From assembly GCA_027924585.1 (NCBI GenBank), contig BSBM01000824.1, positions 186,001-250,000 on the forward strand: a DNA stretch of 64,000 bases, in the 5' to 3' direction. Position numbers and translations under genes: made by a program. The stretch is from Larix kaempferi (Eukaryota > Streptophyta > Pinopsida > Pinales > Pinaceae). Below, one piece after another: positions 23,313 through 34,138 of the stretch. Position 1 is the stretch's first letter; each line of letters opens with the position of its first letter. Under the pieces are notes generated by a model that saw nothing but the letters and a program-made list of their open reading frames with translations, was not told the DNA's origin and ran no database searches.

Positions 23313-23596
23313 TACAACTAATTCTCCATTAGGAATGGTTTCCTTCTCTTCTTTTCATGGTGGGTTAATCGTAGGATTTGATTTGGGTGGAAGGTGCACG
23401 CCTTTCCCTCACCTGACTCTCCCTCTTCCCCTTCATCCATGATGATCCATAACCTATTTTTTTTTCACAAAAGGTTCATTAGATCCTATTATCACATAAA
23501 TTTAAAAATCGCAAACACAACTTTACCCTATCAATTTTTCTTTTTTTGGTGGGTGTGGAAGTGAAACACTCTACTTTTATCGGTTCAATGAAGGTT

Positions 23597-23614
23597 CGAC
23601 CAGCTATGATACCA
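23597..23614 (-). other. G0 primer-binding site, initiator tRNA-Met type
   Basis: The minus strand reads TGGTATCATAGCTGGTCG, two bases after an LTR end ...GGTCTCTACA. It matches the initiator-Met site with one mismatch. Confidence 0.7.
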
Positions 23615-24156
23615 TATGTAGAGACCTTACCCTACTAGAATGCATACACTAATTTTTTTTTGTTTTCCAATTGCTAAATATTTTAGGGTTTCTGTTCACT
23701 TAACAAATTCATTAGTGATATTATAGAAACATCATTGATTATATGACCATAGGTTAATGCATAATAGTTGAATTTGAATGTCGATAACGATAGAGTTAAT
23801 TCGACCTTGAGAAATTTAAATTGCTTCGACCTTGAGAAATTTAAATTGCCCAAGATTCCCTGCAAGACTCATACTAATCGGAGGAGCTAATTATTAACTT
23901 CAATTACAAGTTGATTGCAAAGATAAACCATTTATTCTATTTTCATCCATAGTATGCATATGGATATCGTTTGAGATTTAAAACAAATTCTAATTCGATA
24001 AATAGCAGAATCATATTATTATTCAAAGTTTCGTCAATAAAATTTTAGTACAAATAAATAATATAATTCAATTATTAAACGAATCCATTGGGACATTAAC
24101 AAGATTCTAATGCAACAAGAAATATAAATAACCATTGTTCGGAACCTTTTAAATTA

Positions 24157-24543
24157 CACTAGTACTAAATGAGAAATTAGTGACTAAAAAAAGGACTAAA
24201 AATTGCATATAAATGACTATTTTTTAGTCGGCAACTAATAGTAGCTAATTTCCACTATCTTATAGCTCAACTAACTTAGTCATATTTATTTTTGTCATTA
24301 ATAGTTTCCTTATTTAGCCATATATTTATTCATTGATTTAGTCATTAATTGGTGACAATTAATGACTAAATTAGTGACTAAATCAATGACCAAATATATG
24401 ACTAAAAAAGGAAACTATTAATGACTAAACTAAATACGACTAAGTTAGTTGAGCTAAAAGATAGTGGAAATTAGCTACTAATAGTCGTTTATATGTGAAT
24501 TTTAGTCATTTTTTAGTCACAAATTTATCATTTAGTAATTGAT
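24157..24543. repeat. Foldback (MITE-like) repeat, copy 2
   Basis: Begins CACTAGTACTAAATGAG. Two arms of about 185 bp are near-perfect inverted copies meeting around 24351 (AATTGGTGAC / AATTAATGAC), able to form one long hairpin. Outer ends match as CTAAATGAGAAATTAGTGAC against GTCACAAATTTATCATTTAG. Same family as 19914-20342. A further 100 bp of AACTAGTCATT repeats separates it from the tRNA-like sequence. Confidence 0.8.
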
Positions 24544-24640
24544 TGTGGGTAACTAGTCATTAACAATAGTTAACTAGTCATTTTTGTAGTCATTGATTTT
24601 TGTTAACTAGTCATTTAATTAGTCATTGATTTTTGTATAT

Positions 24641-24711
24641 AGGGCATGGAGGAATCAAACAACCAACCTCTTGCCTTTAAGGAAAGTGCTCTTCCATTGA
24701 GCTAGCACCCT
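24641..24711 (-). ncRNA. tRNA-like sequence beside foldback copy 2
   Basis: The minus strand reads AGGGTGC, TA, then GCTC-AATGGAA-GAGC (D arm). CTTTC-CTTAAAG-GCAAG follows (anticodon arm, loop of 7, formal anticodon TAA), then a T arm GGTTG-TTTGATT-CCTCC and ATGCCCT. Acceptor pairs about 6 of 7 counting wobble. Mutations in the B box (TTTGATT) argue against a working gene. TTAAAT occurs just outside at 24711-24716 and also just before CACTAGT at 24149-24154. Confidence 0.6.
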
Positions 24712-25218
24712 TAAATAGAAGAATCAAATTTAATGGAGTAAGAAGCATAATCATCTGAGTTATTCAAACGTTACATAGAAAAAAAGGATAAATTGTTCCA
24801 TGTTGAAATTCCATGACTCTTAAGAAAACTAAATAGTAAATACAATTGATTCTTAGTTGAACACATATAGAGAAATAGAGAAACAAAAATACATAAATCA
24901 ATCATAGAAATACAATTCAATCTTCCCTTAGGGGTTTACTTTCCCATAAAGTGCAATCACAAGAACAATTAAGTAAAATTTATACTTGGAAAATTTTCCC
25001 TCAAGGGAAAATTGTTTTGAGTTACTCATCAAAACAATCAAATACATTGTATCATGTAGTAATAATAGACAGTATAATATAGAGTCAAGTAATACATCAT
25101 CATAATCATTTCACATGGCATAGTAGTAGAACAAGGAAAAAGCATGACATCATCTCATGGTCATCACACTTCCCAGATCACATAGAAGGCCCATAAGCAG
25201 AAAATTGGGCCCCAACAG

Positions 25219-28200
25219 TTTGGAATACATTAGCAAACTGGAATAAAGTGAAGAAAAATTACGTCATAGTATGCCTATACAGTAAATCGCATGACACCAC
25301 AATAACCAAATGTACATATGGTCAAAACAATAATGATCAACCTTTGTACCAATGTGAAGTATTATTCCGATATGTTTCAGGTTCCTTCTTGCATATCTTC
25401 AGGTTCACAACAAATTCATCCTGCTTTTGATATGAGAATGGAATATAATTCCCTAAAGAGGTATGATCCTCCTCTACAAGCTCAACAGATCTCTTACAAT
25501 AATTATGTTCACATTATGGTGTTGAAATATCAAAATATGTTTTTCAAAATATCAAAATAATAAATTTTTTCTTCATTTTTTTAAACATCTAAGACAATAA
25601 CAACATCAAACACAAACATTGCTACATAAACATGAAAATAAAAATGATATATAAGATTTCAAGTGGTATATCACACATCAATACTGAAATATGATATATG
25701 TCCTATGTTATAAGTCCTGATAGAATGATACAAAATCACATCAAAAGAAAAATTGATCAGTTGATGGCAATGAAAGCAGTGGATTTCCCCTTGTTTGCTT
25801 GATGAAAAATCGTTACTGTGTATTCTCAAAGTTCAATCCCCTAACTCAATTTTGTAAAATGAGTGTTAAAAGACCAAGAATAAGGTTACACAAAAAAATT
25901 GATGTGGACAGGGCGATAATTTCCACTAATTCACGATGTTTATTTAATTATTATGAGAATTTGAATTTATCACGATACTTTATAAAGATGAAATTATTAC
26001 GATAAATTGTGGTGATAATATCTATGTGGGGTTTAACTTGCAATATAATGACGTATCAATGATATATCGCCATTAAGTGTAACACTGCGAATTATACATC
26101 ATCGAGACAAAGTGTAACCACATAAGGCGACCTCTCCCTAGATAGGTGAGAAGAGCTTGTAGCATGCCACATTTGGCTCAGATCTCAAAAGATTTCCTTT
26201 TCCATTAAAAGGAGATGGCTTTCAATTTGATGACATCCCAAACAATTCTTCCTTCCTATTGGACCATCCATGAAGCAAATTTTCCCATGGTATAGAATGC
26301 TACTGATGTACATGCATACATTGACATAATTGTTTCCTATGAGTAACTATAATGAATTTATTTTAGCTTATTTAAACATTCAATTTGTTGCAAAATTTTA
26401 AACCTTGATTTACAAAAATGGTTCCCATCAATTAAATGGTTGCAAAGATGGTTGAATGACCTCAAAGGGATATTTTTCTTGTTGACCATATCCAAATGGA
26501 ATTTATAATAGGTAAGTAACTTAGCTGCTGACTCTATGCATCCTGGTGCTGTGGAAAAGGATATATGAGTTAAATAAGGTAAAAATATAACAATTATTAC
26601 TTGTTGGAAGTTAAAAATATAAGAAAAAACCTATTGGAAAAATACTTATATTCTTGGATTATCGTTTTGAGTGAAACTATCAGGATTAAGTTTAAGCTAT
26701 TTAATTCTTCAAGAACTATCCACTCTTTGGAAAATTAGGTATTCATTGTTGGTGAATCAGTGGAGCAATTATTGTCTCTCTCTTTGTGGTGATAAAGGGA
26801 AGAAGTAGATGGGAATAGCTAAGGTTTTAGGCTTCTAGATTTGGTTTACATTTCCACTACATTATTGGAATTCAAGTAGAAAATCCCAGAATAACCTAGA
26901 AAAGTGCTCCCAAGCACTTTTGTGAAGAAACAGTTGGGGTTGTATTAATGGTTGTGAGGGATTTATGTTTGTAGCAAAATGAACACTTCACTTTATGTAT
27001 CCTTCAACTCAAAAATTTTGAAACTTCTACTGCAACACTAACCTTCAAGTACCTTTCCTTGTTAATAAGAAATCCTATACAATTTAAGATCATATCAACA
27101 AAGATAGGATTCAAAATTCAGAAGACTTAATTAGATGAATCTAGTGTCTATATATTACATGTAACAAATAGATGACTGTTGGGTTTTGTTTGTAAAAATT
27201 GTGTTCATAATTTGCATGTGCTGGTGATATCCTATTTGAATTTTGTGTTGAAAATGATCCCACTATGCATTGATTGAAAAATATTTTCATAGAGAGAAAT
27301 AATGTACTGCTCACGATTAGTGACTTCCTCTTGAAGCACATATATCTTTATTATTAGCTCCCTCGTATGCGTTTAACAACAAAAATTAAATCACCTGCTC
27401 TGTATGATTCTGAGAGCCAGAAATTCCTTGTCAACTCACATTCTACAAAACTTTGGTAAATTCATGCAAATCCTGCTTAAAACATAAACTTTGGTTCACA
27501 CAATAATGCTAAAAGTAAATACCTTATGTATATTTTAGTAGACCGGTTCAACAGCCAGTTCTGGTTCCATACTAGTCATTTTGATAACTTTGGTGACATG
27601 CAATACTGAATTTTCTTGGCATATTGTTATGTATAATATTTCAATGAATTATGTTGCAATCTTTCACATATTTTAATTTGTATTTCTTAGTACTTCGCAT
27701 GACTTCCCTTGTGTCGTTGACCCCAACATTCCCTATGACACCCTAGAATTTGGGGAGCACTTCCACATATCCCTTGGATGCATTTTCCCACTCTCGTGTC
27801 CCAAAAACCCAATGGAACATTGAAAAATAATCATTTCATATACATCATTTGACCACTTTCATTTAAAAGTTTTAAATATTCTGACAATATTCAATTTTCT
27901 TAAGATATATTTTACTGCTTTGATATATCTTAAGTTGAAATGCAGTAACATATTCCTTCCTTTATCATTCGGTAAATGCATGGAAATGTACACATACATT
28001 TACAAGCATATGAATTTATACATATTATAATATAAAATTTTAGAGGAAGCACATAAATTTTTTTCTATGCAAGAAGCAAGCATAAACTAAATATGTTTTA
28101 TGCACCAAGGCATAATTTCAACTACCTAAGAGGAAAAATGATGGTGTCCTGGTGAAATGGCACTTGAAGCTCAACCGATGGGTCTTTCAAGAGTATTCCA

Positions 28201-28838
28201 CATTGATTTTTCATATTCCAAATGCATATGTAGCTCTTCAACCTGAAAATTTAGCACAATCCAACATAAGAAGCATAGTAAACTCTAAGCATTCCAAAAA
28301 TATTGTTAATGTAGAAAAGGTTGTGTGTAATTAGAAGACTAATATATTGGATCTTAGATTTCAATTATATCTCAATAGACATGGGATTAGAATCTGTATA
28401 AACATAGTAAAAATATGGTAATAACTATTTCCTACCAATCATATTATTCATGGATAGTCGAGAGATTATCATTGCTGAATTGATAATATGATTATTGACA
28501 TATGGATAAGGTGGAGGTGTTCCTCATGGATCATCGAGACACCATTGTGGTGAGGAGTCTCGATGAGGAGTTTGATCTATGATCAATGATGTGATATACC
28601 ATTCAATGGAGTTTATATCAGTCATATTGGCCCAGATAGTAAAAGGTTGTCCTTGCATGAGATATTGAAATCATTTGGGGTTGTTGAGCTCTCTTATCCT
28701 ATTTATAATTCTTTCCAATACATAAATGATTGTGTGAGTGGTACACACTACTGTATTGCACATTTTTTTGTTTATTTATTAGAAATTGTCAAATTTTCTA
28801 GTACATGGATTTAACTAGCTATGGGAATATTAAGGTAC
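25219..28838. other. AT-rich DNA without a recognisable gene
   Basis: Read on both strands. Only short chance frames are seen. One stretch at about 25382-25500 (plus) has a coding-like composition after a plausible splice acceptor, but matches nothing I know. No LTR ends or tRNA were recognised. Confidence 0.4.
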
Positions 28839-29041
28839 CTTGAATGGTTTCCATATGTAACTATATCGGCCAGCATAGTTGGTACAGTGATCATTTCCCT
28901 TACAGAGTATTTCTTTATTGCATTAATAGTAGAAGCTGCTTCAAACTTGGGTGTAAATACATGGCATCCTCCAGCCATTAGAAGGGACAATGCTGAAGAG
29001 ATTCCCCCAATATGGCACAGTGGAGATGTGTGGAGATAAAC
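28839..29041 (-). pseudogene. AAE14-like exon (o-succinylbenzoate-CoA ligase fragment), third exon
   Basis: The minus-strand translation starts VYLHTSPLCHIGGISSAL, then GGCHVFTPKF and ITVPTMLAD, closely resembling the mid-domain of plant AAE14. That acyl-activating enzyme makes o-succinylbenzoyl-CoA in phylloquinone (vitamin K1) synthesis. A splice acceptor (CTTTGAAG before GTTTATC) and a donor (CAAG then GTACCT) bound a 203-bp exon. The exon itself is open. Upstream exons lie at 29279-29377 and 29473-29538 in the right order and strand. No downstream exon was found, so this is an isolated gene piece. Confidence 0.75.
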
Positions 29042-29278
29042 CTTCAAAGAATGACAAGATTAATTAAAATTGAAATTCTCTGAATTTTTTTTCAACTTGG
29101 ACATGAACTTGTTTGGTTAGACACTGTAGTCCTCATCTCTGACCCCACTACTTATAGGATGGATAGATTTTCTCCTTCACTAACATATGAAGCTTTGTTG
29201 GAAGCCTAGTATGAGTTGTCATAAGTTCAATAATTACTTCTAATTTCTCATTACAAGTACGAATGCATAATGAAATTG

Positions 29279-29377
29279 TATCATTGCAATTGTAACCAAT
29301 AAGGGTAATTTTGGTCAGTGATTGAACTAGAAGTGCATTATGGCTAAGGGCTTATCCCTTTGGCTTCCCAGTGGTAC
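29279..29377 (-). pseudogene. AAE14-like exon with the ATP-binding loop, frameshifted
   Basis: After a pyrimidine-rich tract ending TTTTGTCTAG, the minus strand codes GTTGKPKG, the phosphate-binding loop of AMP-forming acyl-CoA ligases. One extra C then breaks the frame. In the next frame it continues LSHNALLVQSLTKITLIGYN, as AAE14 does. No GT donor is seen at the expected exon end (about 29277). Frameshift and missing donor indicate a pseudogene. Confidence 0.7.
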
Positions 29378-29472
29378 CTAGACAAAACAAGTTAGAGGGA
29401 ATTGTTATACTAATCACATAGAGGATGAAAACCAGAATAGTATGACACAAAAAGAGGGTCATGCTTATATAC

Positions 29473-29538
29473 CTAATGTGAAGCAAATCAACACAGTTGA
29501 ATTGGGTGCCCAACGGAAATCCAACTCCTCAAATCCTC
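29473..29538 (-). pseudogene. AAE14-like exon preceding the ATP-binding loop
   Basis: A 66-bp exon on the minus strand, acceptor ATGCAG, donor TTAG then GTATAT. It codes FRWAPNSTVLICFTLG, matching the block just before GTTG in AAE14 (consensus ...VVICFTSG). Phase fits the next exon (G|GT). The Ser of FTSG is Leu here. The intron to the next exon is 95 bp, normal for plants. Confidence 0.7.
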
Positions 29539-30779
29539 CTGCATATTGTTAAATAGATTTTGTAGTGATCTCTAACAAAATAAAAATCCAAGAACCACTT
29601 GAATAACTCAATAAAAAGAAATTGGAATCATATTTGGAATTGGGTCTCTCTATCCAGCTATTGAAATACGTTGATTCTAAGTAATACCGCTAAAAGGAGA
29701 ATGCATTAGTGTTGAAATACGCTAATTCTAGGGAATAACTAGTACTTCAAAATTTGGTCCTGCTTCCTATTTTCCTACTCATTATATATATTTTCTCATG
29801 AAAATATATTGCAGATAAGATAATGTACAACACATAAAAATACCTGCAAATTGTTTTCAGAACCAACCTATCTGTGGCAACCTAACCATAACTGATTGAA
29901 CTAATCAGTACGGTCTCTGAGCTCTAATTGTAATGTATGAATTCTCCTTAAACACATGGAATCTAGTTCTTGAATTCATGTTTCCCAGGCCTGGGCTTCT
30001 CATAATTGTTCATCCTTATATAAGATCATTTCCCGAGTAGTCCTACGCTGTAAATTGAATATACAAATAAAAACAAAATATAATTTTTTTGTAAGAATCA
30101 TACACACAGAAGTAAAGAAACCAAAATTTAGATAATTTCTACCACTAATTTTAATGATTCAAGGATGCCTCATGAGTGCAACTCCAAGTGTTACAGGGAT
30201 GCCATTTTTGAAAAGTGGGATTGTCAAGGTGCATGTGCATCACATGTATGTGTGTGAGAAAGAAAGGAAAATATAACTAAAAAAGTTTAAACCTTAAAAC
30301 ATAAAAAAAACATATAATACCATTACTCAAATAATAACTTTCATTAGCTGAAAACATCCCAAATTCATGACAACACACCCTGAAACCAATGTAAAAACAT
30401 ACAATGGTATGAAAAGGAACTTTTATTATCAGATTATAAGAAAAATTCAAGACTAAATTATAAATTTTATGGAATGTTGAGTTTCCATGTATCACCTGCC
30501 ATAGAGACATAAATGCATTCTACTAAATTTTCAACAAGAGTAGCTTTGGAAAGAATATAAAGAACAACCTATACCATAAAATATCAAATATCCAAGAACT
30601 CATATAAACAATAGCATTTGGACTGCAAAGTATTTCATTATTCTTGATTTGGATAATTTATTGTTATCAAGCATAGCATCAAATTCAACATTTAGAAATA
30701 AATACAAGTATATGACACTTAAGAACCCAAAGCATTACTTGATTATGCATGCATGCACAAAAAATTATTAAAATATTAC
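29539..30779. other. AT-rich DNA between the two gene fragments
   Basis: No further exon of either fragment could be supported. A short frame near 30190 (minus, GIPVTLGVALM) was considered and not accepted. Confidence 0.4.
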
Positions 30780-30859
30780 CCCAAGGAAAAGATGTCCATT
30801 GATGGATTTAAAGCACCATCTGCAATAATCCGAACCTCGTTTCCTGGTTCATAAAAACA
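30780..30859 (-). pseudogene. VPS15-like exon (class III PI3-kinase regulatory kinase fragment)
   Basis: The minus strand has a pyrimidine-rich acceptor (TTTGGTTTGCTGTAG), then 80 bp coding CFYEPGNE...ALNPSMDIFSLG, then a GTAAT donor. The NPSMDIFSLG block fits the end of the kinase-like domain of plant VPS15, the membrane-anchored regulatory partner of VPS34 in autophagy and endosomal sorting. Exon phase 0 at the start. Neighbouring VPS15 exons were searched for by eye on both sides and not found, so this is a single-exon fragment. Confidence 0.6.
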
Positions 30860-31922
30860 CTACAGCAAACCAAAGAATCCAATCAGACATACGCCAAAGG
30901 GATATAATCTTAAATTTTTAGTTCTCAAAATCACTTAAAATAATTTTACAATGATTAAGAATACCTTCAACAGTAAATAACTTTCTATGTAATAATCATG
31001 AATGAATATTTCAGAAACTACCCAAAAAAGCAAGACATCGATTTAGAAGTTAGTGTACTTTCAGACAACCTATGCACTTGATCACTAACATAATCCTTAA
31101 TTTTCGGTTCAAAAATTTTACTAAGTCGATGTGTTTCAGAGCTAAATGAGAAATGACTCTGACTTGTGTCGAGTTCAAACCCAAAATGGTAGCTAACTGC
31201 TTGGTCCTTTAAGAAACACTAGGTGTTAAAATACTTCGAAGTTTGGTTGAAATTGATCCCAACTGCCTCGATGGAAAATCTAAGCCTAGCTTGACTAAAT
31301 CAGCGAATGAATAAAATTCGGTTCCAACCTTTTCGGTGGGAAAGTATATTTAAATTTGATAACATAGATGCTAAAATGACATCTACTCAGACTATTTCAG
31401 CTCAATTACATGTTTGGCTGCGATTGTTTCGGCATAGAACTGAATTTTACTCTGACTGTTTCGGTGCCTCTTCTGGTTTTGCTCCAACTGTTTCGGCGCG
31501 AATTTTGATTTTGCTCTGAAACACTAAAACGAAAAAATATTTCTAAGTATAAAATATTTCATGGGCAATCAATTTCCAAAAGACTTTGGAAATAGGAACA
31601 ACCAAAAGCAAAGATAAAGTCAAAAGTTAACTCAAGAAACAAGGAGGGGCCCTAAATTCTCAAAAAAATTGGGGAAGGTGTTGCAGCTACAACAGGTCAC
31701 TACAAGTAAATCAATTTGTATGATTTTAGTTAATAATAATTAACTAAGTGTTAATAAATAAGGACTAGTTAACTAAATTGTTTACACTTTATTTAAACTA
31801 AAATATGACACCTAAGTTAACCAAAAGACGACAGTTCAGTTAACTAAGTGTTATTGCATGACAACACTTATGATAAACTAAAAGATGACCCTTAAATTGT
31901 GACACTTGCATAATGACACTTA
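30860..31922. other. Non-coding DNA left of the second Copia element
   Basis: GGTCACTACAAGTAAATC at about 31696-31713 resembles a CACTA-superfamily tip, and TTAACTAAGTG motifs recur inverted nearby. No matching right tip was found. A short repeated motif (ACTGTTTCGGYG) occurs near 31460-31500. Confidence 0.35.
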
Positions 31923-32887
31923 TGTTAGCCACCTAACAATGTGGGAAAGCTTTTATTTAAGGTGAAAGTTCATCCTAGGACTTAGTTCAGTGAGTTAATG
32001 CACTACATGAGAAGTGGGGCACACTTCTTCATGCAATATTGATGCATCCATATGGAGAGAAAGTTCATCTTGAAGTTAGAAGATAAAAATAGAAGCCGAT
32101 GCATGTGAAGAATATATAAATATGTTATAGAGGATTGAGGAATTCAATGTGAAGCGAATTCTATTATCCCTTAAAGGATAGGCACGTCTCTTTATACATG
32201 ATTAACTAAACTGATGCATAGTATAATTCTCCAAAGAGGAAATTCGTATTTTTTCACATGTGATGCACCATTACCCATGCAACCATTCACTACATCTTGC
32301 ATGGCAGTGACTCTTGATTTTTATTAATGTGTTGGGCACATGGAAAGTTTATACAGTGGATCTCTATTATCTATTGCTCAGTATTCTCTCTTATCTATCA
32401 CCTAGGTGTTTGTTGTGGAGTTTGATCTTCTAGATTCAGAGATGTTATTCAGTCGTGTTTGCACCCCGAGTTTGTTGTACACTCATTCCCCCACTTTGTT
32501 TATGAAAAAAATTTGTGTTGTTTTCGCCAACAGTTTACGGGACCATGGTTTTCGGTAGCCTGTGGTATTTTCCCATTGTATTTCCCCTTTATAAGAAAGA
32601 CATTGTAATATGGCTAGGGTTGATGTATTAGGTATTATGCATTGTAAATATATTTGAGATCGAAGAAGAGAGACTACGAGATAGTGAAGAGGAAGTGCAA
32701 CGGATGTTCTGTAGGTTGTATCCCTTCATTTGATGGATGGTCTAATAATAAGGACTGAAAATTTCAGTGTGGACATAGCCCATCTTGTGCGAACCATGAT
32801 ATATTGGTGTCTCTCTTGTAATATGTTTGTGTGATTGTATTTGCACCTTGTTTATTGTTATTGCTTTGCGATCCTATTTTTCTAACA
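31923..32887 (+). repeat. Copia-2 5' LTR (left edge uncertain)
   Basis: The right edge ...TTCTAACA is fixed by the primer site. TGTTAG at 31923 would pair with CTAACA as terminal inverted bases. TGTTGGGCACATGG at 32331 is an alternative start. A TATA-like TTTATAAG is near 32590. The second LTR is outside the window, so the start cannot be tested here. Confidence 0.4.
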
Positions 32888-32889
32888 AT

Positions 32890-32902
32890 TGGTACCAGAG
32901 AC
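32890..32902 (+). other. Copia-2 primer-binding site
   Basis: TGGTACCAGAGAC lies two bases after the LTR end. It resembles the initiator-Met site TGGTATCAGAGCC with two changes. Confidence 0.75.
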
Positions 32903-32953
32903 AAAGGCCTATTTCGTAGATAAACCCGCAGGAAACTAGGGTTTCTAATTCAA

Positions 32954-33760
32954 ATGGGAGAAATGGCGGAAGAAGGAAATTTTAAGGTCGAGAAATTTAA
33001 TGGCCAAAACTACCAGTTATGGAAGATGCAAATGGAGGACTATCTATACCAGAAGGATGTATTCCTACCATTGGAAGGAAGAGCAAAGCAGTCGGTGACT
33101 ATGAAGGACGAAGAATGGGAGGTTCTTGACAGAAAGACACTAGGAACAATACGGTTGTCCCTGGCTTCGTCAGTGGCTTTCAATATCTCAAGAGAAAAGA
33201 CAATGGAGGGTTTGATGAGCACATTGGGTAAGCTGTATGAAAATCCCTCCACCTCCAACAAGGTATTTCTAATGAAGTGTTTATTTAACATGAAGATGTC
33301 TGAAGGTGGATTTGTTGCTGCTTATTTAAATGAATTTAATACGGTTACAAATCAACTAAGTTCTGTAAGTGTGAACTTTGATGATGAGGTTAGGGCTCTT
33401 CTAATCTTGTGTTCATTGCTAGAAAGCTTGAATAGCTTGGTCATGGTTGTAAGTAATTATGTCTCTGGTTCAAACACATTGAAATTTGATGATGTTATTG
33501 GTGTTATTCTTAGTGAGGAAATGCGAAGAAAAAGAACAAGTGAGACATCAGGTAATGCATTGACCATGGAGAGCAGGGGAAGACAAAGGGAGAAAGGAAA
33601 GAACCAAGGTAATCGTGGCAAGTCTAAAATGGGCAGATCCAAGTCTAAAATGGGAAATATAGAGTGCTGAAACTGTGGAAAGAAAGGACATCTTAAGAAA
33701 GACTGTAAATCTCTAAAGAAGAAAGGAGATGGACAACAGGAAACTACCCAGGAAGCAAAT
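32954..33760 (+). pseudogene. Copia-2 gag
   Basis: ATG 32954 opens 238 codons of Copia gag: FNGQNYQLWKMQMEDYL, then LASSVAFNISREKTM and MSEGGFVAAYLNEFNTV, followed by a basic tail. A TGA at 33668-33670 falls within the CCHC knuckle (C-stop-NCGKKGHLKKDC), where the family normally has an aromatic residue. Apart from this stop gag is intact. Confidence 0.85.
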
Positions 33761-33799
33761 GTAGGAGGTGATGTGTTACAAGATGCTTTTATTCTTGCA

Positions 33800-34138
33800 T
33801 TAGACTCATACTAGTGATTATTGGGTAGTAGATTTAGGGGCTTCATGTCATGCTACACCCCATACAAAATATTTTCATGATTATGTTCCAAGCGATTTTG
33901 GACATGTCTTATTGGGTGATGATGAACCATGTAAACTTGTTGGAATAGGTAAGGTATGGATAAAATTTAAGAATGGAACTTAATGGCTGCTAAAAGATGT
34001 TAGGCATATTCCTGTTATGAAAAGAAATCTAATCTCAATAGGGTAGTTGGGAGATGGCAGTTGTCTATCTACGTTTGGAGAAACATGGTGGAATATCACT
34101 AAAGGATCAATGGTGATAGCGAAAGGAGACAAGGTAGG
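33800..34138 (+). pseudogene. Copia-2 protease
   Basis: The active-site block YWVVDLGASCHATPH is at about 33818-33860, then FGHVLLGDDEPCKLVGIGK and the VRHIPVMKRNLISIG block typical of Copia proteases. It has stop codons, including one in KNGT-stop-WLLKD. The reading frame runs into the duplication GTAGG at 34134-34138, where the solo LTR is inserted. Confidence 0.8.

Larger units (their letters stand above)
21313..23616 (-). mobile_element. Truncated Ty3/gypsy retrotransposon (G0), internal region
   Basis: On the minus strand the order is primer-binding site, gag, zinc knuckle, protease, RT start. The sequence breaks off inside RT at about 21313, so palm motif YxDD, RNase H and integrase are missing. 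Domain order and motifs fit Ty3/gypsy. Confidence 0.8.
23617..25218 (-). repeat. Tentative G0 5' LTR, interrupted by foldback copy 2
   Basis: The minus-strand end (TACA at 23617) is set by the adjacent primer site. The far edge is a guess: TGTTGGGGCCCAATTTTC on the minus strand at about 25218 would be a normal LTR start. No second LTR survives in the window, so the length cannot be confirmed. Confidence 0.3.

Noticed and set aside
24641-24711. Functional tRNA gene with anticodon TAA
   Set aside because: The B box is mutated (TTTGATT), no long variable arm as needed for tRNA-Leu, and the second copy is more degenerate. Read as tRNA-derived repeat.
25382-25500. Coding-like stretch after a TTTCAG acceptor on the plus strand (FDMRMEYNSLKRYDPP)
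   Set aside because: No recognisable family, no clear donor, and no neighbouring exon. Left as a note only.
27370-27470. Minus-strand stretch between TTTTGTAG and CAGGTGATT that could be an exon
   Set aside because: Short, unmatched, and runs into a stop on either side of the putative donor.
30160-30215. Possible extra AAE14 exon on the minus strand (NGIPVTLGVALM)
   Set aside because: Only a short resemblance to the expected IPSLKWRVLM-type block, with no convincing splice sites and a stop soon after.
31696-31960. CACTA-type DNA transposon starting CACTACAAGTAAATC
   Set aside because: Only a left-tip resemblance. No inverted right tip or 3-bp duplication was found.
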